From: Medicago truncatula
Taxonomy: Eukaryota > Streptophyta > Magnoliopsida > Fabales > Fabaceae
DNA length: 64,000 bases
Direction: 5' to 3'
Assembly: GCF_003473485.1 (NCBI RefSeq)
Contig: NC_053046.1
Coordinates: 3,854,001 to 3,918,000, forward strand
A model generated the notes under the pieces. The model had not been told where the DNA came from. It ran no database searches and saw only the letters and a list, made by a program, of their open reading frames with translations. Positions 10,786 to 23,400 of this stretch are shown here, piece after piece (positions within the stretch are counted from its first letter, which is position 1; every line of letters begins with the position of its first letter). A program made the translations under genes and the position numbers.

Positions 10786-12345
10786 ATGACTAAAAATGCC
10801 TTGGCTCTTGTTGACCTCATTCGAACTGCAACTGACCTTTGTTTCCACAAATTCGGACAACAAATCCACAGTTATGCAATACGTTCTGGTTATTTTCATG
10901 CAAATATTTATGTCTCCACTACCCTCATCAAATTCTATGTCAAAATGCACCTTTTCACTCATGCCCACAATCTGTTTGTTGAAATTCCTCAACCAAATGT
11001 CGTTTCTTGGAACACTTTGATTTCTGGTTATGTCCATGCTGGCCAGTTTAAAAAAGCATTGTCTCTTTTTACAAAGCTAGAAAGATCTCAAATTTGTGCC
11101 GACGCGTTCTCTTTCACGTCTGCTATGGTTGCTTGTGCCCAACTGAGTCTGTTGAAACTTGGTAGTTCAATTCATTCCAAGACAGTGAAATTAGGAATGG
11201 ATAATAATACTGTTGTTGCTAACTGCTTGATTGATATGTATGGCAAATGCGGATCTGTTGAACGTGCTGTTCGGATATTCTCTGATATAGCTGACAAGGA
11301 TGTTATTTCTTGGAATTCAGTTATAGCCGCATGTGCAAACAATGGAAACATTGGACTTGGTTTCAAGTTTTTGCAACTCATGCCTAACCCTGATGTTGTT
11401 TCTTATAATGGGCTGATAAATGGTATTGCTCAAGCTGGGAAGATAGAAGACGCTGTTCGGATTTTGTCAACTATGCCGTGTCCAAATTCATCATCTTGGA
11501 ACTCCGTAATTACTGGATTTGTTAATAGGAGTCGAGTTCCCGAAGCTTTGGAAATGTTCGGGAAAATGCATTTGAAAAACTTGCAGATAGACGAGTTCAC
11601 ATTTTCAATAATTCTAAACGGAATTGCTAGTCTGTCAGCGTTAACATGGGGGATGCTGATTCATTGTTGTACAATAAAGTATGGTTTAGATTCGTCGATC
11701 GTTGTAGGGAGTTCCCTGATCGACATGTACTCAAAATGTGGGCAGGTGAACGATGCCGAATCAATATTCAACGTGCTTTCTAATAGGAATTTGGTAAGCT
11801 GGAATGCAATGATATATGGGTATGCTCGCAACGGTGATTCTGCACAAGCTATTAGCCTATTCGAGTTGCTGAAAATGGAAAGAGATACAAAACCTGACGG
11901 TATCACATTTCTTAATGTTATATCAGCATGTTCACATAGCCAAATACCATTTGAGATGGGTATTCAGTATTTTGATGCTATGATTAATGAATATGGGATT
12001 GCACCGTCCATTAAGCATTGTTGTTCAATGATACGGCTCATGGGGCAAAAAGGAGAGTTGTCGAGAGCACAAAAGATGATACATGAACTAGGTTTTGAGT
12101 CATGTGGAGTGGTTTGGAGGTCTTTGCTTGCTGCTTGTGGAACTCAGGAAGATTTACATGTAGCAGAGATTGCAGCTGCTAAGGTGATTGGACTGGAGAG
12201 GGATGAAGATTATGTCTATGTGATGTTGTCTAATATGTATGCATCTTTTGGAAGATGGGAAGATGTTAATGTAATTAGGAGTCTCATGAGTAAGAAAAGG
12301 GTTAGGAAAGAAGCAGGTTCTAGCTGGATAGAAGTAAATAGATAA
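10786..12345 (+). CDS. PLS-class pentatricopeptide repeat protein, E subgroup
   Basis: A single-exon, 519-residue protein built almost wholly of PPR motifs of about 31-36 residues, for example NVVSWNTLISGYVHAGQFKK (about 71-90) and NLVSWNAMIYGYARNGDSAQ near 340. Further motifs carry LIDMYGKCG and LIDMYSKCG, typical of PLS tracts. The C-terminus (VVWRSLLAACGTQEDL, then LSNMYASFGRWEDV, then KEAGSSWIEV) is the E domain; no DYW domain follows. Such proteins bind organelle RNA and most act in C-to-U editing. It resembles the Arabidopsis protein At5g47460 as I recall it. An in-frame TAA lies two codons above the ATG, and the protein begins inside a repeat without a clear transit peptide, so an N-terminal exon or loss of about 50 residues is possible. 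Confidence 0.9.
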   Translation: MTKNALALVDLIRTATDLCFHKFGQQIHSYAIRSGYFHANIYVSTTLIKFYVKMHLFTHAHNLFVEIPQPNVVSWNTLISGYVHAGQFKKALSLFTKLERSQICADAFSFTSAMVACAQLSLLKLGSSIHSKTVKLGMDNNTVVANCLIDMYGKCGSVERAVRIFSDIADKDVISWNSVIAACANNGNIGLGFKFLQLMPNPDVVSYNGLINGIAQAGKIEDAVRILSTMPCPNSSSWNSVITGFVNRSRVPEALEMFGKMHLKNLQIDEFTFSIILNGIASLSALTWGMLIHCCTIKYGLDSSIVVGSSLIDMYSKCGQVNDAESIFNVLSNRNLVSWNAMIYGYARNGDSAQAISLFELLKMERDTKPDGITFLNVISACSHSQIPFEMGIQYFDAMINEYGIAPSIKHCCSMIRLMGQKGELSRAQKMIHELGFESCGVVWRSLLAACGTQEDLHVAEIAAAKVIGLERDEDYVYVMLSNMYASFGRWEDVNVIRSLMSKKRVRKEAGSSWIEVNR

Positions 12346-14103
12346 CTTTGTCCCATATGAAATTACCGTATAGAAGCATGTGGCTGATCCTAAATACTTA
12401 TTTGCTTTCTTCCAGCTTACTGAACAACAGTTAGCAACGTCCCAAAGTATAGTTCTGATTACAAAAAACCGTAAGAATTAGCCAAGGTGGTCTCGCCTAA
12501 CTCAATAGGCTCGATTAAGTCAGAAAACTCAAGAAATTTTTTATAGGTTCAATTCCTTGATATGAATGTTAACAGAGTAAAAAAGCATCAAACTAAATAC
12601 TTTGAATTTCTGAGAGTTTCATGATTAAAAGGAATATGGAAAGAATCAATGAATATAGCATCTTATCCAACCTTACAAAAGTTAGAATGCATTCTTCAGG
12701 TTCTTCTAATAGGTGACTCTGGAACTGAAAGATCAATCTACACAGAAACAAAAACAAAACAAAAAAACAAAGACTCAACTGGTAACATGCTTGAGTATAA
12801 AACCTTGTGCTTATTATCTATGGTTTATAAAATGCGCTTATGTAGCATTTGTACTTATTCTCGTATCATAATATACTGCTAAACTAATGGTTATACACAA
12901 GTGTGGTATATATAGTATTATCCTACACTTTAAGAGGTCAGACAAAAAGGTCCCACCTTCAAAACAGCAAGCATTTATTATCATGTTCCAATAATTATCA
13001 AATCAACTTTCAACTCTATACACATCACTTGCTTTGTGCTTCCGGATATGTCCCATCTGTCCGAACTCCGAATCATACCAGCTCATGATTGTTATCACAA
13101 ATACATGTAAACCAGCACCAACACGGTAGTGTTGCATGCTTATTTTAGAAATTGCGATGGAAAGAAATAATGGAATCTGCAATAGCTTCTTATTTGGCAA
13201 TATTAGTTTATGATTTATGTGGCCTTTTGTTGGAGGCACCATCACATATTAAGGAGTCTATGAACAACTGTGTTTTTAATTATTTGATCAATAAGTTTAT
13301 CATATCTCGTTCAATCAAATAGTGTGATTTACTACTTATCCAATAGTAGAAGTTAATTTGTGTATGATGCAGGATTTATCTTATTTGCACATCATAGAAT
13401 TGACATATACTACTTCAATATTTAATACCTCTCTTGAGTGTGGTTCTAGCTATTTTGTTCCGTATCCTAGTGAACAATTAGCACAACGACTGCTGCCAAA
13501 TTGTCTATTATGAATATGAAACAGCTTTGGACCACACTTTGGACAAAGAACGAATCAGTTTCATTTGTCCGCAACCAACTTGGGAGAAAGGTGTCTTGGT
13601 ATGATATTGATAAATGATAGGTACGTAACTACATACAACTTCAGCATAAAGAGTACCTCAGTTCCTTCCTTCCACTATTTGGGTTAGGCATATACTCTAG
13701 GAATGTTATTCCATCCTTTATAACAACAACAATTCCTATCTTTTTTCATTGGTTTCCCATTACACTCTCCATATGTCTTTGTGGGCCTTTTTCTATGAGT
13801 GTTGTCTCAACTCTCAAACTCCACTTAAAGTGCATTCCCCTTTCCCTCCTCAAAAGTTATATCTTCTTTCTATTCAAAAAATTGACAGATTAAATAAATA
13901 TCTATTCTTCTATGTTCTAACAATAATAAATAAAAAAGAGGAAAAATATCTTAAAAAATATCATATAAACTATGAATCATTAGGGTTTAGCCCATGTGAT
14001 TCAACTTCTTTTTTTCTTTCTATCATTTCGTATTCTTTCTTTCTTTTTACATACATACAAAGATCAAAGAATGAAAATACATGTATATGAATGAATACAA
14101 TCT
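12346..14103. other. Intergenic spacer between PPR and MMP genes
   Basis: No coding region or bounded repeat was found. Both flanking genes end into it. Short frames around 12.6-13.2 kb and 13.75-14.09 kb lack domains. Confidence 0.45.
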
Positions 14104-15180
14104 TCAACCCCCCAAAAATAATACCAACAAGGAAACACCCAAATAGAATATCCATTTATAGAAACCGGTTTCTAACCGAACCGCAAGATTAAACGAATTC
14201 TCAGACTGCAACAAAGAACTGAAAGTGAAATTCGGGTTAGACCCGTAGAGAGATTGAACACCTTCCACGTCATCAATTTTCAAGTCAACTTTTTTCCTTC
14301 TCGGACTCAAATTCGGGTACATAACCGCTTCTTTTATAGACGAATGACCCAAACCAAGCACGTGACCTATCTCGTGTGTTGCAACTGATTCCAAATCAAC
14401 GGCTACCCTTGAATCATCATGATTAAAATCAACGGCCCAGTTTTCAGCTGCATCTAAATGGAACCTTCCATTTTGTGGTGAAAAAGCATGCGCTAAAACC
14501 CCTAATACTCCGTCAAACGGTTCTCCGTCACCATGATCGCCGTTGTAGAATCCGATCTTAATATCCGCCGATTGATATTTCTCCGTTAACCGGAAACTCA
14601 CCGGAATCACCTTCGCCCATCGCGCAAAAGCACGTTCGAAAACCGTTTGAATTTCTGATAAACTCAACGTGTCGATCATGTTATAAGGTGAGAAAGCGTA
14701 GGTTAAAGTCATCGGAGAACCACGAAGCCACCGTGGTTTACCGTTGAAGTAAGCAAAGTGTTGCGTGGTGTGGATTCTATGAGTTGCTGCTGTATCGGAA
14801 ACGCCGCATCTCGGAGAAACGATCGTTGAGATAGTATTAGAGTCGAGTTTTCCGGTGATCGGTAAACCGAGGTTTTTCTGATAAAGTACAACGGCGGATT
14901 GGAAGCTTGAGTCGAACGTGTCAGTGAAATTCGCCGTGGTTAGTGGCGGAGAGAGGTAACCGAAGCGGTTGAAGTATTTTTTGAGCTCCGCCATGCCGCT
15001 GACGTGGCTGCCTGGTTCTGCGTGAAGAAACCGCGAGAAATCATGCCACGTGGCGTTGTGTTTTTGGGTGGTGGTTATTACAGTTACAGATTCTGGTATG
15101 ATCCTCGCGGGAAAACAGGGTCGCAAAAAGAGGGTCATAAAGAAGAACAAAAAGTTTATGTAACTGAAAAACTGAAACAT
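14104..15180 (-). CDS. Matrix metalloproteinase (plant MMP, matrixin family M10A)
   Basis: A single-exon, 358-residue preproenzyme. Residues 1-24 form a hydrophobic signal peptide. The propeptide has a peptidoglycan-binding-like fold and ends in the cysteine switch PRCGVSD (123-129), which keeps the enzyme latent by binding the zinc. The catalytic domain carries structural metal-site residues around DHGDGEPFDG (215-224) and the zinc motif HEIGHVLGLGH (269-279) with the VMYP Met-turn (286-289). The last 20 residues are hydrophobic after a short spacer, as in GPI-anchored plant MMPs. No hemopexin domain is present, which is normal in plants. It should act at the cell surface on wall or apoplastic proteins; roles known for the family are growth and defence. 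All key residues are intact. Confidence 0.95.
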   Translation of the reverse strand: MFQFFSYINFLFFFMTLFLRPCFPARIIPESVTVITTTQKHNATWHDFSRFLHAEPGSHVSGMAELKKYFNRFGYLSPPLTTANFTDTFDSSFQSAVVLYQKNLGLPITGKLDSNTISTIVSPRCGVSDTAATHRIHTTQHFAYFNGKPRWLRGSPMTLTYAFSPYNMIDTLSLSEIQTVFERAFARWAKVIPVSFRLTEKYQSADIKIGFYNGDHGDGEPFDGVLGVLAHAFSPQNGRFHLDAAENWAVDFNHDDSRVAVDLESVATHEIGHVLGLGHSSIKEAVMYPNLSPRRKKVDLKIDDVEGVQSLYGSNPNFTFSSLLQSENSFNLAVRLETGFYKWIFYLGVSLLVLFLGG

Positions 15181-15262
15181 AACTATTTGTTATGTGTAGC
15201 TATGTGAATTATTATTATGAACCTTATGATAGATGAATTAATATGATTATGAGTTTAGAATC

Positions 15263-15274
15263 ATTTATATATAA
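15263..15274 (-). promoter_or_regulatory. Probable TATA box of the MMP gene
   Basis: On the minus strand the stretch cttatatataaat lies about 85-95 nt above the ATG at 15180. Spacing fits a leader of about 55-60 nt. Evidence is motif and position only. Confidence 0.5.
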
Positions 15275-17328
15275 GTGCGTATGGTATGGGGAAGTTAATA
15301 TGTAAAGATAAGAAGATTCTGACCCTTTTGAAGGGAGATCCTGACTTTAGAAGTGTGATGGTGGGTAATGTAATGTTTCTGTTTGTAATTAATTTTATAA
15401 AGTATATAGTATAATTTTAAGTTTGGCCGTTTAATTTTGTTTGTTGTTTGGGTTGTTGGTGGTGAGGTGACTGATTTGTCAAACAGAAATTGCATAGAAA
15501 ATAGTTTATTTGAGAGATGTGATTTGTTCAAGTTTAGTTGAGTTGAATGAAGAAGTAGACTAATGTTGGTTGACCCAATTTGGTGGTAATAGAAGGGTTT
15601 GATTCAAACTCTATTCTTTCTTTTTTTCTATTTCTATGGTACTCATAGCAGAGTCAGGACATGGCATTCCAAGGGTATACTACTTCACTTTTAAGTTTTT
15701 AAGGAGGTGAGTGTGTTAATTAAGAGTCCCACACTTGATTTAGATACAATCTAAACATGAAAGAGAATACGTGATGATTCAATGTTATGTAACTCAATTT
15801 CCATTCCAATCTAAATTTTCATCATCAAGTTGTTAGACTTACGGATATAATTTTCCGTTTCAATATATATATCACTTGCAAATAACAATGATATACTCTT
15901 TTTGTGATCACGGAGTATACTCCTTAAAGTCTTGGATTTGGTTTCTGCATGTGCTAATTATTTTTGTGTTAAGACGGTTTATATAACGTTTTGTTCTAAT
16001 TTCAATTAAACCTCGATAGCTGATGATGAAACATATCCTCTAAATTAGTCGTATTTAGATCACATGTTAAGTTCTAAAAAAGGTAGCTGTTTATTATTGA
16101 AAAACATATATATAAGCAACTATCAATTTTTGCATGATCACGACTACAAATCTAAGTTATTAGGCGCCACAAATAGGAAAAAGGTAGAAAGAAAGAATTA
16201 TTTTTCTCCAAGCGGTCCAATTTTGGTGTCAAATGTCCAATAAGGTGAATGAGTTCAACTAGTGACCGAGTAGTGAAACAAAGAATATGGCACCAAATGA
16301 ATTTGAGCCCTCAAACAACGATCAAACGGTCGTCTTACCTATGCGATGTAGAAGGTGCAACCGCCTAACCACCATGCTTACTTGACGCTCTCAACAACAT
16401 ATAAGAGGAGCAACCGACTATAAAAAAAGACACACACTCTAGTAATGAGAGAGAAACTCAAAGCTCGTGAAAAATCACATTATCTTGAGTGTTGGAGTGT
16501 CTTTGTAGATAAATCACATTTTCAACCGCATCGCACCTACTCGGCTACTCCAGCCTTCACTTCTAATCTTTGACAAATCAATTTTGTTATTATCATTAGT
16601 ATAATTACTATTATCATGTGTCAATCTAATATGGATCTTTAAAAATGTCCAAAAATCTTTACTATTTTTAGTTAAAAATAATTACAAGAGAATAAATAGA
16701 ATATTTTAGGCCAGTTTATTTATTTACTAAAATAAGTGAGGTCCATTTTTGGGCCGGTTTATATTTTAGACGCCGCTTGAAATTAGTATATAATACACAT
16801 TTTTGTGTGTGTTAAAATGATTTGAATTTGCGGTTGTGATCACACAAAGCATTTTCCATACCTCCATAAACAACTTTCAATAGAGATGCTCCAAAAAGTG
16901 GGTTGAATTTGCAATTGTTTAGTAAATATTTGAATTTAGTGATCACTAATAAATTCCGAATCATATATGGCATGAATCACAACTTCGTTGAACGAAATTG
17001 TCTATTGGGTTTTCCATTTCATAGTTAGTGCGTGCTATGAAATTCAAATATCAATTTATTTTTTTACTGAAAAATTAATTCAAATATGGCAGAAGCTAAT
17101 TATCAAGAAAGTGATGGAAGGATGACTAGTCAAAAGAAAGAAAGAAAATATCAAAGTTGATGCAGATACAAATGCATATTGACGAATAAAACAAGTATAG
17201 GTGTATTTGATCATCTGAAAGAGGTTTCTTTTCGTTACATGTCCTCATCACTCATTCACTTATTAGTTTTTTTTTTTATATCTCCATCTCTATTTCATTT
17301 TTGCCCAGATAACACCCGTATACTTAAG
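15275..17328. other. Intergenic, no gene seen
   Basis: Upstream DNA of the MMP gene, then AT-rich spacer. At about 16220-16560 base composition is less AT-rich and phrases such as gttggagtgtctttgtag recall LTR ends, but no termini or target duplication were found, so no element is called. Confidence 0.4.
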
Positions 17329-17339
17329 AAGAGAATTTT

Positions 17340-17472
17340 TTTTTGTCAAGTAGCTTAGTGGTCGGAGAAATTCACTTTAAAATAAATAAGTGGGGTGTTT
17401 GAGATTCGAACCCCGACCCCTGCATATATTTTGCAATATCCTTTACTAAATAAGCTAAGTTCATGGGACAAA
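17340..17472 (+). mobile_element. tRNA-derived SINE
   Basis: A pol III A box (tagcttagtggt, 17351-17362) and B box (gattcgaacc, 17403-17412) are spaced about 40 bp apart, as in tRNA-derived SINEs. Imperfect target duplications aagagaatttt (17329-17339) and aagagaatctt (17473-17483) flank the unit. There is no cloverleaf or CCA acceptor stem, so it is not a tRNA gene. Confidence 0.6.
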
Positions 17473-17838
17473 AAGAGAATCTTTAATTTCTGAAAGGAAA
17501 TAAACTTTCATTTTTATAAGAAAATAATTGAAAACACGCAATATAATTGAGAGCAAAATCCAGAACAAATTAAAAATAAGCAAGCTACTTCTTGCCTAAT
17601 TAATAGTCAAGATAAGGATGATCAAGGTCAATACAAATATAGCTTAATATTTTTTTAGTCGTTTAATTGATGTATACTTATATAAAAATACTTTTAATTT
17701 TATCATTCATTGTTTAACAAATTATTACTCACTTTTTAATGCAAAGAGAATAAAAAACTTCAAGAGTATGGTTCTAAAACACTCATTATTATATTATAAA
17801 ATAAAATTCAAAAAAATTAAAGATTTGAAATGGAGGAA

Positions 17839-18130
17839 TCTATATAATATAAATTTAGGACCTATTTCATAGCTTTATAAGGAAATGTTTTTCTCAACCT
17901 TATTCATATGACATGTGGCACTCTTAACTTATTCATTTTCATAAGTTTTTACAAATACTCTCACCACATTCATCCTCACAAATACTCTCACCACATTCAA
18001 CCTCACAAATTTGTATTTAATGCTTATGAATAAAAGGAAGTTTTTCAAATTCAATTCTAATTCAAATATTCATATCAAATTAAAAATCAAACATTTTGAA
18101 TTCAAATAATACAGATTTAAATCAAATAAT
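17839..18130 (+). mobile_element. Helitron-like 5' end, partner 3' end not found
   Basis: A|TCTATATAATATAAATT at 17838-17855 has the 5' TC plus AT-rich start typical of plant Helitrons. It shares downstream phrases (actctcaccacatt, cctcacaaatttgtatttaa, caattctaatt) with the 5' part of the element starting at 20129, so the two are related copies. No hairpin plus CTRR end was found before 20128, so this copy is truncated or uses the 3' end further right. Confidence 0.45.
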
Positions 18131-19872
18131 TTAAATTCAAATAGTTAATTTCAGATATTATAATAAAACAAATAATAAAATTTAAATATTTTAATGTCAA
18201 AGAGATCAAATAATTGATATATGTCTCATAATAAAAATACGATTTGATTAAAAGTATTGATATTGAAAGAATTTAATGAAATGTAAAATTGTTTCATTTT
18301 TATATTCACAGTAATAATGTGAGCTATTATAATATTTTTAATTTTAATGATTGCAAAACAAATATGGAAAAATTATACTTTTAATATAAAATTTAATTTA
18401 AAAAAAAAATGTGCATTTAATCTCTTAAAAGTTGCAAAAGTTACACTTTTAATATAAAATTTAATTTTCTTTCAAAAAAATATAAAATTTATTTTTAATT
18501 TCTTTTTTAAGCTCCTTAACTTGTGTCCTTAAAAAAATCATAATTGTATCAAAAACATCAATTCAATTTATTGTTTTTAATTCACTTGCTAATCAGAATC
18601 ATAAACGTATCAAAAATGTTCAGTTTTTTTTTTTTGGGGGTCTTGGAAATGTTCAGTTTTTATTGCTAAAAAATTGTAAAAGTTTTTTTTTTTTTAGGGG
18701 AAAAATTGTAAAAGTTGACTACGCTCTTTAACAAAAAAAAATACACGTTTTGCTTAATGGCTAATCAAATTTCTTTAAACAAATCAATTTTTTTTTCTAA
18801 AAATAATTAGAAATCATGGGTTGATTAGCAGAGATAATTTATTTGGTTTTTTTTTCTTCAGGGAAATTTATTTGGTTAAAACATGTCAAATATATATTAA
18901 TAGGTGACTTTAAAACAATAAAACATAATAGGATGAGGTGGGAACGAAAGCCTATGATGGGGTGTTGGTCAAATGATATGATTTTATTAATATTAATATT
19001 ATGAAACAGATATAGCTGGAAAAAAACACAAATACACAGACCCTGTCTAATTAATTTGACAATAAATTATGTTTCTTGCCCGAAAAAGATGGTTCCTACC
19101 AAAAAAAAAAAATTGAAAATGTAATGCAGCTGAAAAAAAAAATATACACAGACCGAGTCTAATTAATTTGATACCAAATTTAATTTTGTTATTTTACGGA
19201 ACTATCCAGTGAAAATACTATAAGTTAGACTTTTGACTTCACAATTTTTTCACACCACAATCTCGACTCCCCTTTTCTCTGTGTAGTTTTTTTTTCTTTT
19301 CTTTCTATTGTCTTTCTTTTTTGCTCTTAACAATTCCCATGACACCGGAAATGATTTCATCTCTGATATTTCCCCTTCGAAAAAAAATTGTAATATTAGG
19401 GTTCGAGTCGTTCAGATGTGGTTTATGAGAGACATGAACAAGGACAAACTAACCTATTCATTGAAAATGGTTTTAATGGATAATAGGTTGTATGACTTAT
19501 TCACTTTTTTTATGTTTCTAAATTTATTATTATGTAATCGATAATTTGTTTTTTTAATTTTTTTTACATCAATCAAATATGACGAAATCGTTTCCGATAT
19601 CTCTCATTTACATAATGAATTTTGGAGCATATTGATCGAATCATGTTGTTGATTTTTAATTTTAGATCATTATTCAAATATACATGTTTGGTTAATCTCC
19701 CATACTTAAAAAATTCGAATCATGTTTATAATAAACAAATTTAAATGGGTATTGATAGATTACATGATATTAAATAGTTTTTATTTATGTATTACATGTT
19801 CAGTGAATGGACGGATAATGCTTTGGAAATTTTTAGCAAACTATTTAATCCCCCGTTCTTAATAATTGAGAA
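18131..19872. other. AT-rich spacer, possible Helitron interior
   Basis: No coding region seen. Two imperfect direct copies of a phrase containing cacagacc and gtctaattaatttga occur at about 19030 and 19145. The remainder is low-complexity A and T runs. Confidence 0.4.
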
Positions 19873-19884
19873 AATATGTTTTGT

Positions 19885-20045
19885 TGGTGACAACTTCCTT
19901 ACCCATTAATAAAATGTGGGTAACACAACCCTAAGTTGACACCAATCAAAGTATTTATTTATACTTTCTATTATTTTTATTAATAATATATAAAGAATGG
20001 GTAGTGTTACCCACCTTTTATTGACGGGTAAGCAATAATTTTCCT
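19885..20045. mobile_element. Small foldback MITE
   Basis: The left arm has cttacccattaataaaatg then tgggtaacac; the right arm read in reverse has cttacccgtcaataaaaggt then gggtaacac. Near-identical flanks gagaaaatatg and gagaaaacatg outside the arms may be the target duplication. It has no coding capacity. Confidence 0.55.
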
Positions 20046-20440
20046 ATTTTTAATGAGAAAACATGTCTTCAAATGGGTATTGATGAATTACATCTAATTT
20101 GAGGTTTTAATCTTTATCTTTATCTTTATCTATATTATATAAGTTTGAGACCTTTTTTCAAGTCCCGTTATGGAAATGATTTTCTATTATTTTGGTGTTG
20201 ATATGTGTCCCTTTATTTTATGCTCTCACCATAATCATCCTCACAAATTTGTATTTAATGTTCAAATTCAAATTCAATTCTAATTCCAATATTTAAAATC
20301 AAATTTAAAATCAAAAATTTAAAATTAAATATTTTAATGTCAAATAATACATGTTGACTATAAATTTCTTTATAATTATAATCATAATTTTTTTTTGAAA
20401 ATTATTGTATCATTTTATTTTCAATTACAACATCCATAAA

Positions 20441-23400
20441 TTAAAGGAATAATTTTTTTGATTGCTTAATACATGTTGACTATAGATATTGTGTTTGAGA
20501 CCCACAATTTTCAAAACGTTTTGAGTTACAACTCACAAATTTCACATCTTTTTGCTATAAATTTTGTTTTTTAGTTTCAACATTTTCACACAATTTCGAG
20601 ATTTATGATAAAATTTTGAAAAACTTCATCACTCTTTCATTTTATTCATTTTTTTCATAGATCTAATTCCTAAAAATGGTTTGATTTTTGATATTTTTTC
20701 AATTGGAAAAACAATTAAGCGAACTTCTCTCTATTTTTCCGATGTTCAATTTATCTTGATCTTTATTCACCTAATCTTTAATTGTTGCAGAAGTGGATCT
20801 CAAACGACGAATCTAATGGAAGAATCAACATACGGTGTGAACTCAGAAGAAATTGGATTAAACACTTTGATTAGTATGAATGAATTTTATTAGTTTCTAA
20901 GTGATGATTATTCTTTTGCACGACTATCCATGTAATTAGTTTTAGAGATACAATTTGTGTTATAGATGATATTTCACATTCCAAAATAGTGGTGTTTTTT
21001 AATGATTATGTTGTACTTTAAACTTTGATGTGCATATACAAAAACAGATTGTAAGAACTGTCATATGTTTATCATGATTTTTCTTCTTCTTAAGATTCTA
21101 ACATTGATAGGATCTTATTGAATATTATAGAAATTTGGTTATGGGTGCGAATGAAAAATTCGAGTTAGACATCCATTATAATTGTTTTTTTCTTCGTATT
21201 GTCTTCATTATTTCTAACACAACGATATTGCTTTTTTTCTTAGCATAAATCGAATATACAAAATGAAAATTGATCTATACAAATAGTAGTTTGATATATT
21301 AACAAACTTAATTATTCAATATTCACACAAAACCATTATTAATTTTAAAAGATAATATGAATCACACTATTTTGATTTAATTAATTTAAAGCCATTAATA
21401 GAATATCTTATACATTTATTGGAGAAAGGAAGGTTTATACATTCATTGGGGAAAGGAAGGTGAATCATATGATTTTAATGCATTAATAATATGTAAACTA
21501 TTTTTTTTTTAATTTTTCGAGATAGTCAATTTATTTGAGAAGTTTGTATATATTAAATAAATTTTATACTAACATAATTTTAAGCATATATAAAAAGGTT
21601 AAATAAATTAAAATATATTTTATGAATCTTATTGGTATAAATATAATTTTAAAAATATTAACATCACCAAAAATAAGACAATTTAAAATCTCTATATAAA
21701 AATTATATAAATCAAATTCATATGTTTTTTGTTGTTTATCTTTATAGTTTTAAATTATCGTACATCAAATGTACTATATCGATAAGTTCAAAAAAAAAAA
21801 GTGGGTTCAAGGTTTGCTTCGAGGTGAATCAAGTATGCATGGTCCATGGATGGGTTCATGGACCAATTCTATTAACATTAATATTCTTTGAAGGTAAGGG
21901 TTTGCTTCGAGGTGAATGTTAAAAGAATGATATTTGTACTATATCTTTTTCACTCTGACAAAGAAATTTTACATTTGTAGAATTGTATATGTATTAATGT
22001 GCAAGATATATATGCATTAATTACTGCATCAAAAATGCATTAATTCTAATATTTATCATTTTTAACGGTCAATAATCTTTAAATAAGCATAAAAAAAATC
22101 CTACTTTCTTTTTTAAAAAATAAATATATTCTTTGATAATCCTATTTGAAAATATTCATTGAGACAAATCAAACAACATCTAACTAATGCTAACATTAGT
22201 TAAAGGAATAATTTTTTTGATTGCTTAATACATGTTGACTATAGATATTGTGTTTGAGACCCACAATTTTCAAAACGTTTTGAGTTACAACTCACAAATT
22301 TCACATCTTTTTGCTATAAATTTTGTTTTTTAGTTTCAACATTTTCACACAATTTCGAGATTTATGATAAAATTTTGAAAAACTTCATCACTCTTTCATT
22401 TTATTCATTTTTTTCATAGATCTAATTCCTAAAAATGGTTTGATTTTTGATATTTTTTCAATTGGAAAAACAATTAAGCGAACTTCTCTCTATTTTTCCG
22501 ATGTTCAATTTATCTTGATCTTTATTCACCTAATCTTTAATTGTTGCAGAAGTGGATCTCAAACGACGAATCTAATGGAAGAATCAACATACGGTGTGAA
22601 CTCAGAAGAAATTGGATTAAACACTTTGATTAGTATGAATGAATTTTATTAGTTTCTAAGTGATGATTATTCTTTTGCACGACTATCCATGTAATTAGTT
22701 TTAGAGATACAATTTGTGTTATAGATGATATTTCACATTCCAAAATAGTGGTGTTTTTTAATGATTATGTTGTACTTTAAACTTTGATGTGCATATACAA
22801 AAACAGATTGTAAGAACTGTCATATGTTTATCATGATTTTTCTTCTTCTTAAGATTCTAACATTGATAGGATCTTATTGAATATTATAGAAATTTGGTTA
22901 TGGGTGCGAATGAAAAATTCGAGTTAGACATCCATTATAATTGTTTTTTTCTTCGTATTGTCTTCATTATTTCTAACACAACGATATTGCTTTTTTTCTT
23001 AGCATAAATCGAATATACAAAATGAAAATTGATCTATACAAATAGTAGTTTGATATATTAACAAACTTAATTATTCAATATTCACACAAAACCATTATTA
23101 ATTTTAAAAGATAATATGAATCACACTATTTTGATTTAATTAATTTAAAGCCATTAATAGAATATCTTATACATTTATTGGAGAAAGGAAGGTTTATACA
23201 TTCATTGGGGAAAGGAAGGTGAATCATATGATTTTAATGCATTAATAATATGTAAACTATTTTTTTTTTAATTTTTCGAGATAGTCAATTTATTTGAGAA
23301 GTTTGTATATATTAAATAAATTTTATACTAACATAATTTTAAGCATATATAAAAAGGTTAAATAAATTAAAATATATTTTATGAATCTTATTGGTATAAA

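Noticed and set aside
12475..12565. A tRNA-like stretch with A-box-like tagccaaggtggt and B-box-like ggttcaattcc
   Set aside because: No acceptor stem pairing and no convincing anticodon arm; at best a degraded tRNA or SINE relic.
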